A stretch of DNA of 39,574 nt from Leptolyngbyaceae cyanobacterium RU_5_1 (GTDB taxonomy: Bacteria > Cyanobacteriota > Cyanobacteriia > Leptolyngbyales > Leptolyngbyaceae). The first letter of the stretch is position 1. Every line of letters begins with the position of its first letter. Position numbers and translations under genes: made by a program. Location: positions 1-39,574 of the forward strand of contig JAAUSG010000019.1 in assembly GCA_012034055.1 (NCBI GenBank), given 5' to 3'. The notes below the pieces were generated by a model. That model saw nothing but the letters and a program-made list of their open reading frames with translations. It searched no databases and was not told the origin of the DNA. Below are positions 1 through 5,684 of the stretch, piece after piece.

Positions 1-204
1 AGCGGCAAATATCCTCAGAAAAGTAGCCACACAGCTAGGTTTAGACTTAGCCAGGGTGGGTAGGGCAGTCTTGACTCTGCCGAAACGATACGGGCTTGAC
101 TCACTGTCAAAATCGTATCGCAAGCAAAGCGAAGAGGCACGGCTTCAGCCTGCCTCGTAGCATCCGCTTAGAATCTCCGTTGCTTTAGCTCGGAGAGAAG
201 TCAA
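1..204 (+). mobile_element. right end of an IS200/IS605-type insertion sequence
   Basis: After the tnpB tail comes a subterminal hairpin: CTCCG (175-179) pairs with CGGAG (191-195) around an inner GCT/AGC stem. Nine bases on from the hairpin is TCAA (201-204). Elements of this group have a hairpin near the right end and a short cleavage tetranucleotide, TCAA in the well-studied IS608. The same 3' segment would encode the TnpB guide RNA (omega RNA) scaffold. The exact right boundary is inferred, and the left end is outside the window. Confidence 0.6.
2..160 (+). CDS. tnpB: C-terminal end of TnpB-type IS200/IS605 transposase-associated protein (5' part outside window)
   Basis: An open frame runs in from the left edge for 52 codons and ends at TAG 158-160. 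It begins AANILRKVATQLGLDL and continues through GRAVLTLPKRYG to LQPAS. This matches the usual tail of cyanobacterial TnpB/OrfB proteins, where the RuvC-III motif (an Asp before N-A-A-N-I) is followed by a basic, poorly conserved end. The catalytic Asp would lie just left of the window. TnpB is an RNA-guided nuclease carried by IS200/IS605 and IS607 elements. Only the tail is visible, so activity cannot be judged. The identification is from remembered family pattern. Confidence 0.72.
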   Translation, partial: AANILRKVATQLGLDLARVGRAVLTLPKRYGLDSLSKSYRKQSEEARLQPAS

Positions 205-776
205 CTCCCCATATTGCGTTTCATTTGATCCAACTCTTCTTCCGCTTCCCAGCGTTTGAACTGTTGCTCTAGCGGATCAGCACTGCTGTGAATGTAGCTG
301 GGCCCAGAATTCCAACCCACGCTATCCCAACGTTGGTCAGCTTTGGCGGCAGCACGAGCCGCTTGAGCCTCAACCACCTTTTTCTGGACTTCCTGACGCC
401 GCCGCTGAATTTGCTGCTGAAGTTCCTGAGTCTGTTTGGTGCGCTCTTTGATCATTTCCATCTGGCCCCATTTCTGGTTGCCCTGACGCAGGAGCGCCGC
501 TTCCCGCTCCTGAGCTGGTTCCGCCAAATCGAGTCTGCCCTTGGCTTTAGCCTTCTCGATCCGAGCGTGCCAGAGCTGAATTTCTTGCGCGATCGCCAGA
601 ATCTCATCCTGGATCTGCTGCTCCTTCACCTTCAAGTCGGTCATCAACTTCAAGGTTTCCTCTTCCTGCTCCCGCAGCTTTTCTTCTAACGCCATCAGTT
701 CCAGGTGAGGATTATCGCGCAAAAACTCCTCAAGCCGTGTTTCTAAAAACCGACTGAAATCATCGAATAGACCCAT
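201..776 (-). CDS. TIGR04376-type conserved cyanobacterial coiled-coil protein
   Basis: This is a 191-residue soluble protein starting MGLFDDFSRFLETRLEEFL. Residues 25-145 are almost entirely heptad-rich, Gln/Glu/Lys/Arg-rich helix, a long predicted coiled coil, followed by a short tail ending LDQMKRNMGS. The start and overall form match the cyanobacterial family TIGR04376, whose function is unknown to me. The arrangement resembles PspA/IM30-like helical proteins, but I do not claim homology. The stop codon (201-203 on the minus strand) is made of bases belonging to the right end of the neighbouring IS element, so the insertion lies exactly at the 3' end of the gene and may have changed the last residues. 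Confidence 0.75.
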   Translation of the reverse strand: MGLFDDFSRFLETRLEEFLRDNPHLELMALEEKLREQEEETLKLMTDLKVKEQQIQDEILAIAQEIQLWHARIEKAKAKGRLDLAEPAQEREAALLRQGNQKWGQMEMIKERTKQTQELQQQIQRRRQEVQKKVVEAQAARAAAKADQRWDSVGWNSGPSYIHSSADPLEQQFKRWEAEEELDQMKRNMGS

Positions 777-790
777 AAGGGGACTCCATG

Positions 791-836
791 TTGGTCATTG
801 GTTGTTGGTTGTTAGTCATTGGTCATTGGTCATTGG
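791..836. repeat. short tandem heptamer repeat (ATTGGTC type)
   Basis: Degenerate copies of TTGGTCA and TTGGTTG follow each other just upstream of the TIGR04376-type gene, and the last three are perfect ATTGGTC units. Loosely inverted versions (ACCCATTACC, CCAATGACAA) follow at 857-897. This is the short tandemly repeated repetitive (STRR) style common between cyanobacterial genes. It fills part of the gap between the two minus-strand genes and may separate their transcription, which is inference. Confidence 0.6.
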
Positions 837-919
837 AAAGGACGATCGCTTCCTACCCATTACCTGTTACCCACGACCCATTACCAATCCAATGACAACA
901 ACTAAACCCTAACAACCTT

Positions 920-2050
920 CTAAAAACTTTGACCAACAAAAACAGAGCGGACTTCACCATTGCGCCGAATGATGGCCTGGTTCTGGGCGACTTCTACCAG
1001 TGTCCAGCCTGAAGAACCAATGCTCTCGCCAATTTCATAGCGCTGGGTGATACCGTTGGTCTCGAATAAGGCGACGGAGCGATCGCCCTGGTCGAGAACC
1101 CCTGCCAATCGACGAGTGACGTCAGAGGCTGCGGTGCTGGGCGGAAATGGTGATTTTTTGGCGCTATTCTTGGGCTTTACGGCTTTCGGCTTGACTGCCG
1201 GGGACAGATTGGGCAGCGGCGCGATCGCGGTTCCGGCCGCAGGTGGAGCCAGATTGGGAGGAAGTTGGTAGACGGGAACATACACCCGCTCTAGTCCTGT
1301 TGATACTCGCGGCGGTGGTGACGTGGCGGCTTTAGGAACGGTGACCGTTGGCAGATTGGGATCGCCGGATGTTCCAGCAGGATCCTGGCTGACCCCTTGG
1401 TGCGATCGCCGATCAAGGGTATTCAGCGATCGCAGCATGTAGTCGGCAAATGGATTCGGTGGTTGAGCCGCAGAACTGGCTGCCGTTTGACTCGACGGCA
1501 TTGCCGCAACGGGCGGACGCTGGGCGTATTTGTGAATCAGCCAAATCGCCGTTGGCACGATCACCGACGCACAGCAGGCAACCAGCAGCAGGCGATCGTA
1601 CGCTCCACTCAACTGGCGGAACCGTTCCAAGGGTGCTGCGAGTTTGGCCGCCATTCCAGCCGCAATGTCTGTGGCGGTGTTGGATGACGGCACCTTTGCC
1701 AGTGCCCTCTCTACTTCTGGCTCAACGGGTTGAGATGGAAAAGGGCTTTCAGACCGTGGAGCTAGAGGAAGCACAGGCTGGGGGAGGCGATCGACGGGCG
1801 GCGGGGGAGTAGGCTCAGAAAGCGGCTCCTCTACTGGAATAGGCTCGGTTGGGCGTGGCGCGTCTTGATCCAGGAGTTTGTCCACATCCTCGAACAGATC
1901 GTCCATCAGGCGATCGGCGTAAGACTCTGCCACAAAATGACTGGAGCCAGCAGATCGCTCAGAGCCGTGGCTTCCCTGAAGTTGGCGAGAGGATTTGCCC
2001 TGCTTCGGCAGGTTCGTAAAAACCGGATTAATGCTGGCATCCTGAAACAT
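920..2050 (-). CDS. conserved cyanobacterial membrane protein with PilP/GspC-like C-terminal domain
   Basis: The protein has 376 residues. Residues 1-130 are low-complexity and Pro/Ser/Glu-rich. One hydrophobic segment at about 153-171 (LLLVACCASVIVPTAIWLI) is the only clear membrane span. A second Pro/Ala-rich linker follows to about 310. A compact C-terminal domain (RLAGVLDQGDRSVALFE, then EIGESIGSSGWTLVEV, then NGEVRSVFVGQSF) looks like the small beta domain of PilP/GspC-type periplasmic linkers in type IV pilus or secretion systems. The topology would be N-in with the folded domain in the periplasm. No pilus genes are adjacent, so the role is inferred only from domain shape. I do not know a gene symbol. 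Confidence 0.6.
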   Translation of the reverse strand: MFQDASINPVFTNLPKQGKSSRQLQGSHGSERSAGSSHFVAESYADRLMDDLFEDVDKLLDQDAPRPTEPIPVEEPLSEPTPPPPVDRLPQPVLPLAPRSESPFPSQPVEPEVERALAKVPSSNTATDIAAGMAAKLAAPLERFRQLSGAYDRLLLVACCASVIVPTAIWLIHKYAQRPPVAAMPSSQTAASSAAQPPNPFADYMLRSLNTLDRRSHQGVSQDPAGTSGDPNLPTVTVPKAATSPPPRVSTGLERVYVPVYQLPPNLAPPAAGTAIAPLPNLSPAVKPKAVKPKNSAKKSPFPPSTAASDVTRRLAGVLDQGDRSVALFETNGITQRYEIGESIGSSGWTLVEVAQNQAIIRRNGEVRSVFVGQSF

Positions 2051-2415
2051 AGGCTGCTTGGTGGAAGGGATTGAATCACAACAGCAGAAGACAAAAGCGA
2101 TTTAAGCACAGTTCACTCAATAGAGTGAGCAACTGGATAGATGCAGCCAACTGCCAATACTCCCATCAGAGACACTGTATGTAGCGTCGCCGGATTTGGG
2201 ATGATTCAATTTAACAAAAGAGATGCCAAATCGCCCGACATTTTTTTGAATTGTTTATGAAACGATAAGTAAATCATGAAATCGGGTTTGCCATGCGAAT
2301 CCTGATGTCACACGGCTAATTTCAAAGGTGCAACGCCCTTTGTACCAACGCATAATTTTGGATAGGGAATGTTGGGACATCATTGGATTGTGGTTTCCGG
2401 TAATCCCGCCTCGGT
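2051..2415. other. gene-free stretch upstream of the PilP-like gene
   Basis: No convincing coding sequence is visible. The one structured element is a perfect small inverted repeat, TCACTC-AATA-GAGTGA at 2113-2128, about 60 bases upstream of the minus-strand start codon at 2050. It could be an operator or a 5' UTR hairpin of that gene. I cannot assign a promoter. Confidence 0.35.
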
Positions 2416-2428
2416 TTATGGGTTGCAT

Positions 2429-2517
2429 GGCGTTATCCCCGTTCCGTTGCGGACTATCGATTGCGTGGCGTCATCCCCGATTCCGTTGCGAATCATTGAT
2501 TGGGTAGCGTCATCCCC
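2429..2517. repeat. 39-base direct repeats inside the RAYT frame
   Basis: Two near-identical units of about 39 bases plus a partial third unit share the core TCATCCCCGATTCCGTTGCG or its variant. On the minus strand each full unit encodes GDDATQS(M/I)(I/V)RNG(I/T). The unit length is a multiple of three, so the reading frame is kept. Confidence 0.75.
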
Positions 2518-2518
2518 C

Positions 2519-2546
2519 GTAGAGACGCGATTAATCGCGTCTCTAC
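2519..2546. repeat. perfect 28-base palindrome (REP-like)
   Basis: The half-site GTAGAGACGCGATT is followed directly by its exact reverse complement, giving a perfect 28-base palindrome inside the RAYT reading frame, where it encodes the peptide GRDAINRVST. I recall this sequence as a common dispersed repeat in filamentous cyanobacterial genomes. A likely reading is a REP unit mobilised by RAYT-type enzymes. Confidence 0.75.
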
Positions 2547-2877
2547 CAATATTGGGGTTGTGTCCTCGATCGCTAATGACGATGATTCCGTGGACATGAT
2601 TGGGCATCACCACAAATTCATCCAACGCAACCCGGTCAAAATGGTTAGGAATTGTGTGCCACACGGTTTGAACAATTTGTCCCGCCGTCGATAATTGCAT
2701 GGTTTCTGCAACAATGTCGCCAAAAACGGTTGGCGATCGCGTGTACAAAGGGTCACGAAATACCACCCATTCGATGCATAATCCCAATTTGGACACCGGG
2801 CCGATTCAATCCGATATTTGTTTTTGTAGAGGGTCATTGTAGACGCAGCCGCAACACTCCCTCTACAATTCCCCAAT

Positions 2878-3090
2878 TCACAATCCTGCCAACTTCAAAG
2901 CCAGAGAAACCACTGCCTTCGCAGCTTCACTCACCGTCGTTTCTCCTGCCTTATTTGCCATTGACTTACCCCAATTTACCAGCTTGCCCAATGTTGCTGG
3001 ATTGTTCTCCGCCTGCTTCGCCAAATCCGTGGCGACCTGCTGCTGCGCCTCCGCTTTCTAAATAAACCGCTTTTCAGAGGTCTTCGTCAT
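2878..3090 (-). pseudogene. decayed small helical protein gene with in-frame amber codon
   Basis: On the minus strand ATG 3090 opens a 71-codon frame (MTKTSEKRFI, TAG, KAEAQQQVATDLAK and so on) that ends at 2878. Only codon 11 (plus-strand bases 3058-3060) is a stop. The rest reads as a plausible amphipathic helical protein: ENNPATLGKLVNWGKSMANK, then VSEAAKAVVSLALKLAGL. I do not recognise the family, but the tail resembles small helical proteins that cyanobacteria carry beside conflict genes. A CAG or AAG to TAG change is the simplest explanation. The start is 76 bases from the divergent start at 3166, so the two may once have shared a promoter region. Confidence 0.45.
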
Positions 3091-3165
3091 TTGAAAATAA
3101 GCAAAGGTAGATTATTCTCTGAAATGCTGTTTAGAATGGTAGCAATGAAAGCTTTCTAGTGCAGT

Positions 3166-3603
3166 ATGTTCAAAAAAAAGCCTTCTCAATCCCAATCCAT
3201 TGTAGGTAATCAAATTTTCGGTTCCCAGATCCAGGTGAGTCAGGCAGAAGGAAATCTGACGCAAACCCAGCAGGGCAACCAGGAAATGGTCTCAAGACAG
3301 GTATTGACTGCAACGGATGTTGTTAAGCTGCTGTCAGAAATTGAAACATTAGTGCAGCAATCTGCTTTGTCTGAGACAGACAAGGGAAAAGCGATTACCT
3401 ATATAGCAGCAGCTAAAGAAGAAGTCGAACAGAAGCGGCCAGACAAAGAACTGGTTGCCAAGAATCTAAAACGAGCAGGGGACACTATCAAAACCGCCAG
3501 TGAAACAGTAGAAGCGGCAAAAAAACTTTGGGAAACCATTCAGAAAATACTGCCACCCATTGCGACATGGTTAGGTGTTGCTAGAAGTTTGTTAGGGTTT
3601 TGA
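3166..3603 (+). CDS. hypothetical protein with Gln/Asn-rich N-terminus and helical C-terminus
   Basis: This 145-residue soluble protein is of no family I can name. Residues 1-45 form a beta-prone, Gln/Asn/Gly-rich stretch (SIVGNQIFGSQIQVSQAEGN, then LTQTQQGNQ). Residues 50-145 look like an alpha-helical bundle (VVKLLSEIETLVQQSALSE, then PPIATWLGVARSLLGF). Only six bases separate its stop from the next start, so it is almost certainly cotranscribed with the GUN4 gene, whose N-terminus shows a similar Gln/Asn-rich pattern. The small helical domain resembles the partner modules found beside effector proteins, but this is inference. The gene is AT-rich and has no HIP1 site. Confidence 0.65.
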   Translation: MFKKKPSQSQSIVGNQIFGSQIQVSQAEGNLTQTQQGNQEMVSRQVLTATDVVKLLSEIETLVQQSALSETDKGKAITYIAAAKEEVEQKRPDKELVAKNLKRAGDTIKTASETVEAAKKLWETIQKILPPIATWLGVARSLLGF

Positions 3604-3609
3604 TGAATT

Positions 3610-4833
3610 ATGGCGATTGATCCTGGGCAAGAACAGAATATTGAGAATTCCTCATTTCAAGATAGCTTGACCCAACAAGGTCAAGCGCAGGGCAATTCAG
3701 TTCAGAATCAGAATCTGGGCACTCAGTTCGTCCAGCTTATTCAGCCAATTGCTGATTTAACTAATCTATCTAGCAAAAGCTCAACCTACTATTTTCCTGG
3801 CTTGGTTTTAGCAGTAGCTGGTGGTGTGATTGCTTGGACTTTAAATCCAATTGCACTTGTAGCAGGTAGTGTATTGTTTGGAGCTGCTTGCTATTTGTGT
3901 TTTTTAGGATTTAAGCACGAGCAATCTGAAATCAGAAGAGAATCAAATACAGGTAGCCCTTCAGATGCGGATCAAAACGTTTATATGAGCGGTGTTAACT
4001 ATAACGATTGCATCATCAATATAAACGGACATAACATTGATTTGAACCAGGACTTATCACAAGCTTTTTCTGAGATTCAAGATGTACTACTAAATCAGAC
4101 GCAGAGCCTTGAATTAAGCTTTGAAGATGCTAAGCAGCAAGTGATTCACGACTTGCTATCTCAGGCAAGTTCTAAACCTGCTGAAATTAGAAAAAGACTC
4201 GTTAAATTAGCCAAGCATTTGAGTAATGCCTCTAGTGATTCTGATGAAATAAAGGCAGCAGATGAAGTTATTGAATTTGCTGCTAGTAATTCTTACTCTT
4301 CATTTCAAGATCCGATTTTGGTGGTATCAGACAGATATCACAAGCTTGACACCTTACTTAGATCCAAGCAATGGGAAAAAGCTGATGAAGAGACAGCAAA
4401 GATCATATTAAGACTATTTAGAAAAAGAGAGAATGGTGAAACCTGGTTTACAGATAGTGACATTGCATCACTTCCTCGCAAGGATCTTAATACTTTAAAT
4501 AAATTATGGTTGAATCACAGTGGAGAAAGGTTTGGTTTTAGTGTGCAACAGCGCATTTGGAATAAACTTCAGGAAGACAACAAACATATATTTCAGGGAT
4601 ACTCGAATGATTTTGGTGATCTTGTAGGCTGGCGCGTTGAAGGAAGTTGGATCTATTACTCCGATCTAATTTATTCTCTTAAAGCGCCAGTTGGACATTT
4701 CCCCGCACTAGCTATGATTGACCCTTACAGTCTTCAATATAATCTTCATCGTTTTCAGCTAAATCATTCAGTTTTTAATACTTTTATGGGACGCCAGTAC
4801 AATCCGCTTAATAGTGAAAAATTAAAACAATGA
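3610..4833 (+). CDS. membrane-anchored GUN4 domain protein
   Basis: The protein has 407 residues. Residues 9-40 are Gln/Asn-rich (SLTQQGQAQGNSVQNQN). Residues 60-103 hold one long or two short membrane segments (YYFPGLVLAVAGGVIAW, then IALVAGSVLFGAACYLCFL). Residues 121-230 are a beta-rich then helical linker. Residues 243-370 are a GUN4 domain (YHKLDTLLRSKQWEKADEET, then DLNTLNKLWLNHSGERFGFS, then GWRVEGSWIYYSDLIYSLKA). Classical GUN4 binds protoporphyrin and Mg-protoporphyrin and activates Mg-chelatase. Cyanobacteria also carry GUN4 domains fused to kinases and other signalling modules, and this architecture belongs to that divergent group rather than to chlorophyll synthesis. The stop overlaps the next start by four bases (ATGA at 4830-4833), coupling it to the toxin-antitoxin pair. 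Confidence 0.8.
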   Translation: MAIDPGQEQNIENSSFQDSLTQQGQAQGNSVQNQNLGTQFVQLIQPIADLTNLSSKSSTYYFPGLVLAVAGGVIAWTLNPIALVAGSVLFGAACYLCFLGFKHEQSEIRRESNTGSPSDADQNVYMSGVNYNDCIININGHNIDLNQDLSQAFSEIQDVLLNQTQSLELSFEDAKQQVIHDLLSQASSKPAEIRKRLVKLAKHLSNASSDSDEIKAADEVIEFAASNSYSSFQDPILVVSDRYHKLDTLLRSKQWEKADEETAKIILRLFRKRENGETWFTDSDIASLPRKDLNTLNKLWLNHSGERFGFSVQQRIWNKLQEDNKHIFQGYSNDFGDLVGWRVEGSWIYYSDLIYSLKAPVGHFPALAMIDPYSLQYNLHRFQLNHSVFNTFMGRQYNPLNSEKLKQ

Positions 4834-5108
4834 ATACAGAAGTGATTATAGAAGTGACGGCAAACGGTCAACTTGAATTACCCACAGAAGTGAGGGAAAG
4901 ACTTTCTCCTGGTGAGAAATACAAGGTTTCAATGACTGAAGATTCCATTGTGCTAGAGAAAGTTCAAAAAACTGAGATTAATTTGGATGATTGGTTTCGA
5001 CGAATTGAGGAAGTTGGTTCTGATCCTGAACAACCGACTCTACACGAACTCGCTGATATGGTGAAAGAAATTCGGCGAGATCGGAAAACCAGGAAACCCC
5101 AAACATGA
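4830..5108 (+). CDS. AbrB/MazE-type antitoxin (VapB-like)
   Basis: This is a 92-residue protein. The N-terminal 45 residues (VIIEVTANGQLELPTEVRER, then LSPGEKYKVSMTEDSIVLEK) form a swapped-hairpin SpoVT/AbrB-like DNA-binding domain. The acidic-to-basic tail (LDDWFRRIEEVGSDPEQP, then VKEIRRDRKTRKPQT) is the usual flexible toxin-binding part. It overlaps the PIN toxin gene by ATGA at 5105-5108 and is itself overlapped by the GUN4 gene. VapB antitoxins neutralise their PIN toxin and repress their own operon. Here any autoregulation would have to act from upstream of 3166 or from within the GUN4 gene, because there is no room for a promoter at the junction. Confidence 0.8.
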   Translation: MNTEVIIEVTANGQLELPTEVRERLSPGEKYKVSMTEDSIVLEKVQKTEINLDDWFRRIEEVGSDPEQPTLHELADMVKEIRRDRKTRKPQT

Positions 5109-5524
5109 GAATTGTGTTGGACACAAATGTTTGGGTCTCAGGATGGTTGTGGGGCGGTATCTCAGGGCGGATTATTCAATTAGCCGAAACAGGAACTCTC
5201 ACGGTCTGCACTTCAGAAACTTTGCTTGAAGAACTTCAGATAGTTTTAGAGCGACCCAAAATTCAAATTAAGCTAAATCAACTTGACGGCACAGTAGAAG
5301 CCTTGATGAGAAAAACTCGGCAGCTTGCAGAAGTTTATCCAGACACGTCCTTGAATGTACCTCAACTGCGAGATCCAGACGATGCAATAGTTTTAGCGAT
5401 CGCCCTAATCGCAAGAGCGGAGGCGATCGTCACAGGTGATCAGGATTTGTTAGTGCTGGATGAATTTGAAGGGATTCCAATTTTGACGCCAACCGACTTT
5501 TTGAATCGTTATTTTTTTGAGTAG
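5105..5524 (+). CDS. PIN domain toxin (VapC-like ribonuclease, PIN_3 type)
   Basis: The protein has 139 residues and is full length for the family. The metal-binding acidic residues are visible: Asp6 in MRIVLDTNVW, Glu42 or Glu43 in SETLLEEL, the RDPDD cluster at 89-93, and Asp112/Asp114 in VTGDQDLL. PIN toxins are Mg-dependent ribonucleases that cut tRNA or rRNA when released from their antitoxin. The start ATG overlaps the antitoxin stop by four bases, the usual arrangement for a type II pair. A single HIP1 site at about 5396 lies inside the gene; the cassette upstream has none. Confidence 0.87.
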   Translation: MRIVLDTNVWVSGWLWGGISGRIIQLAETGTLTVCTSETLLEELQIVLERPKIQIKLNQLDGTVEALMRKTRQLAEVYPDTSLNVPQLRDPDDAIVLAIALIARAEAIVTGDQDLLVLDEFEGIPILTPTDFLNRYFFE

Positions 5525-5537
5525 GTGCTTGTTGGAT

Positions 5538-5657
5538 ATGGCAGACTCGTTAAGCGATCGTGGTCAACGGATCGAGGAGAACATTCGGATTATGGAAGAG
5601 GCGATTCGCCAAAGGATTGAGGAGGAAGACCGGAAGAGGCGTGATTCTCTACAATAA
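5538..5657 (+). CDS. possible small charged helical protein (39 residues)
   Basis: The ATG at 5538 opens a 39-codon frame: MADSLSDRGQRIEENIRIME, then EAIRQRIEEEDRKRRDSLQ. It sits 13 bases after the PIN toxin stop and 27 bases before the polA start. The composition is a highly charged amphipathic helix, like antitoxin tails or short orphan proteins. There is no family match I know. It may be a real short gene in the cassette or chance, and the overlap-style spacing slightly favours a gene. Confidence 0.35.
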   Translation: MADSLSDRGQRIEENIRIMEEAIRQRIEEEDRKRRDSLQ

Positions 5658-5684
5658 GGCGTATCCTCTACAGCGGCGATTCCC

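Larger units (their letters stand above)
2416..2837 (-). pseudogene. REP-associated tyrosine transposase (RAYT, Y1/HUH family), frameshifted
   Basis: The minus strand starts at ATG 2837 (MTLYKNKYRIESARCPNWDY), continues GWYFVTLCTRDRQPF, then breaks. The next frame continues FGDIVAETMQLSTAGQIV and holds the hallmark MPNHVHGIIVI, the His-x-His pair of the HUH fold. Adding one base to a run of five A (plus strand 2722-2726) joins the halves into one frame ending at 2416, about 140 residues. RAYTs are domesticated single-strand transposases that act on palindromic REP sequences. The last third of this one is built from inserted repeats (GRDAINRVST, then GDDATQS units) instead of normal RAYT sequence, so the C-terminal helix is probably missing even if the frameshift is a sequencing error. 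Confidence 0.7.

Noticed and set aside
2652-3065. Plus-strand 137-codon frame over the RAYT and small-gene region
   Set aside because: It is antisense to the HUH transposase and to the helical small gene, and its Pro/Ser-rich translation looks like a shadow.
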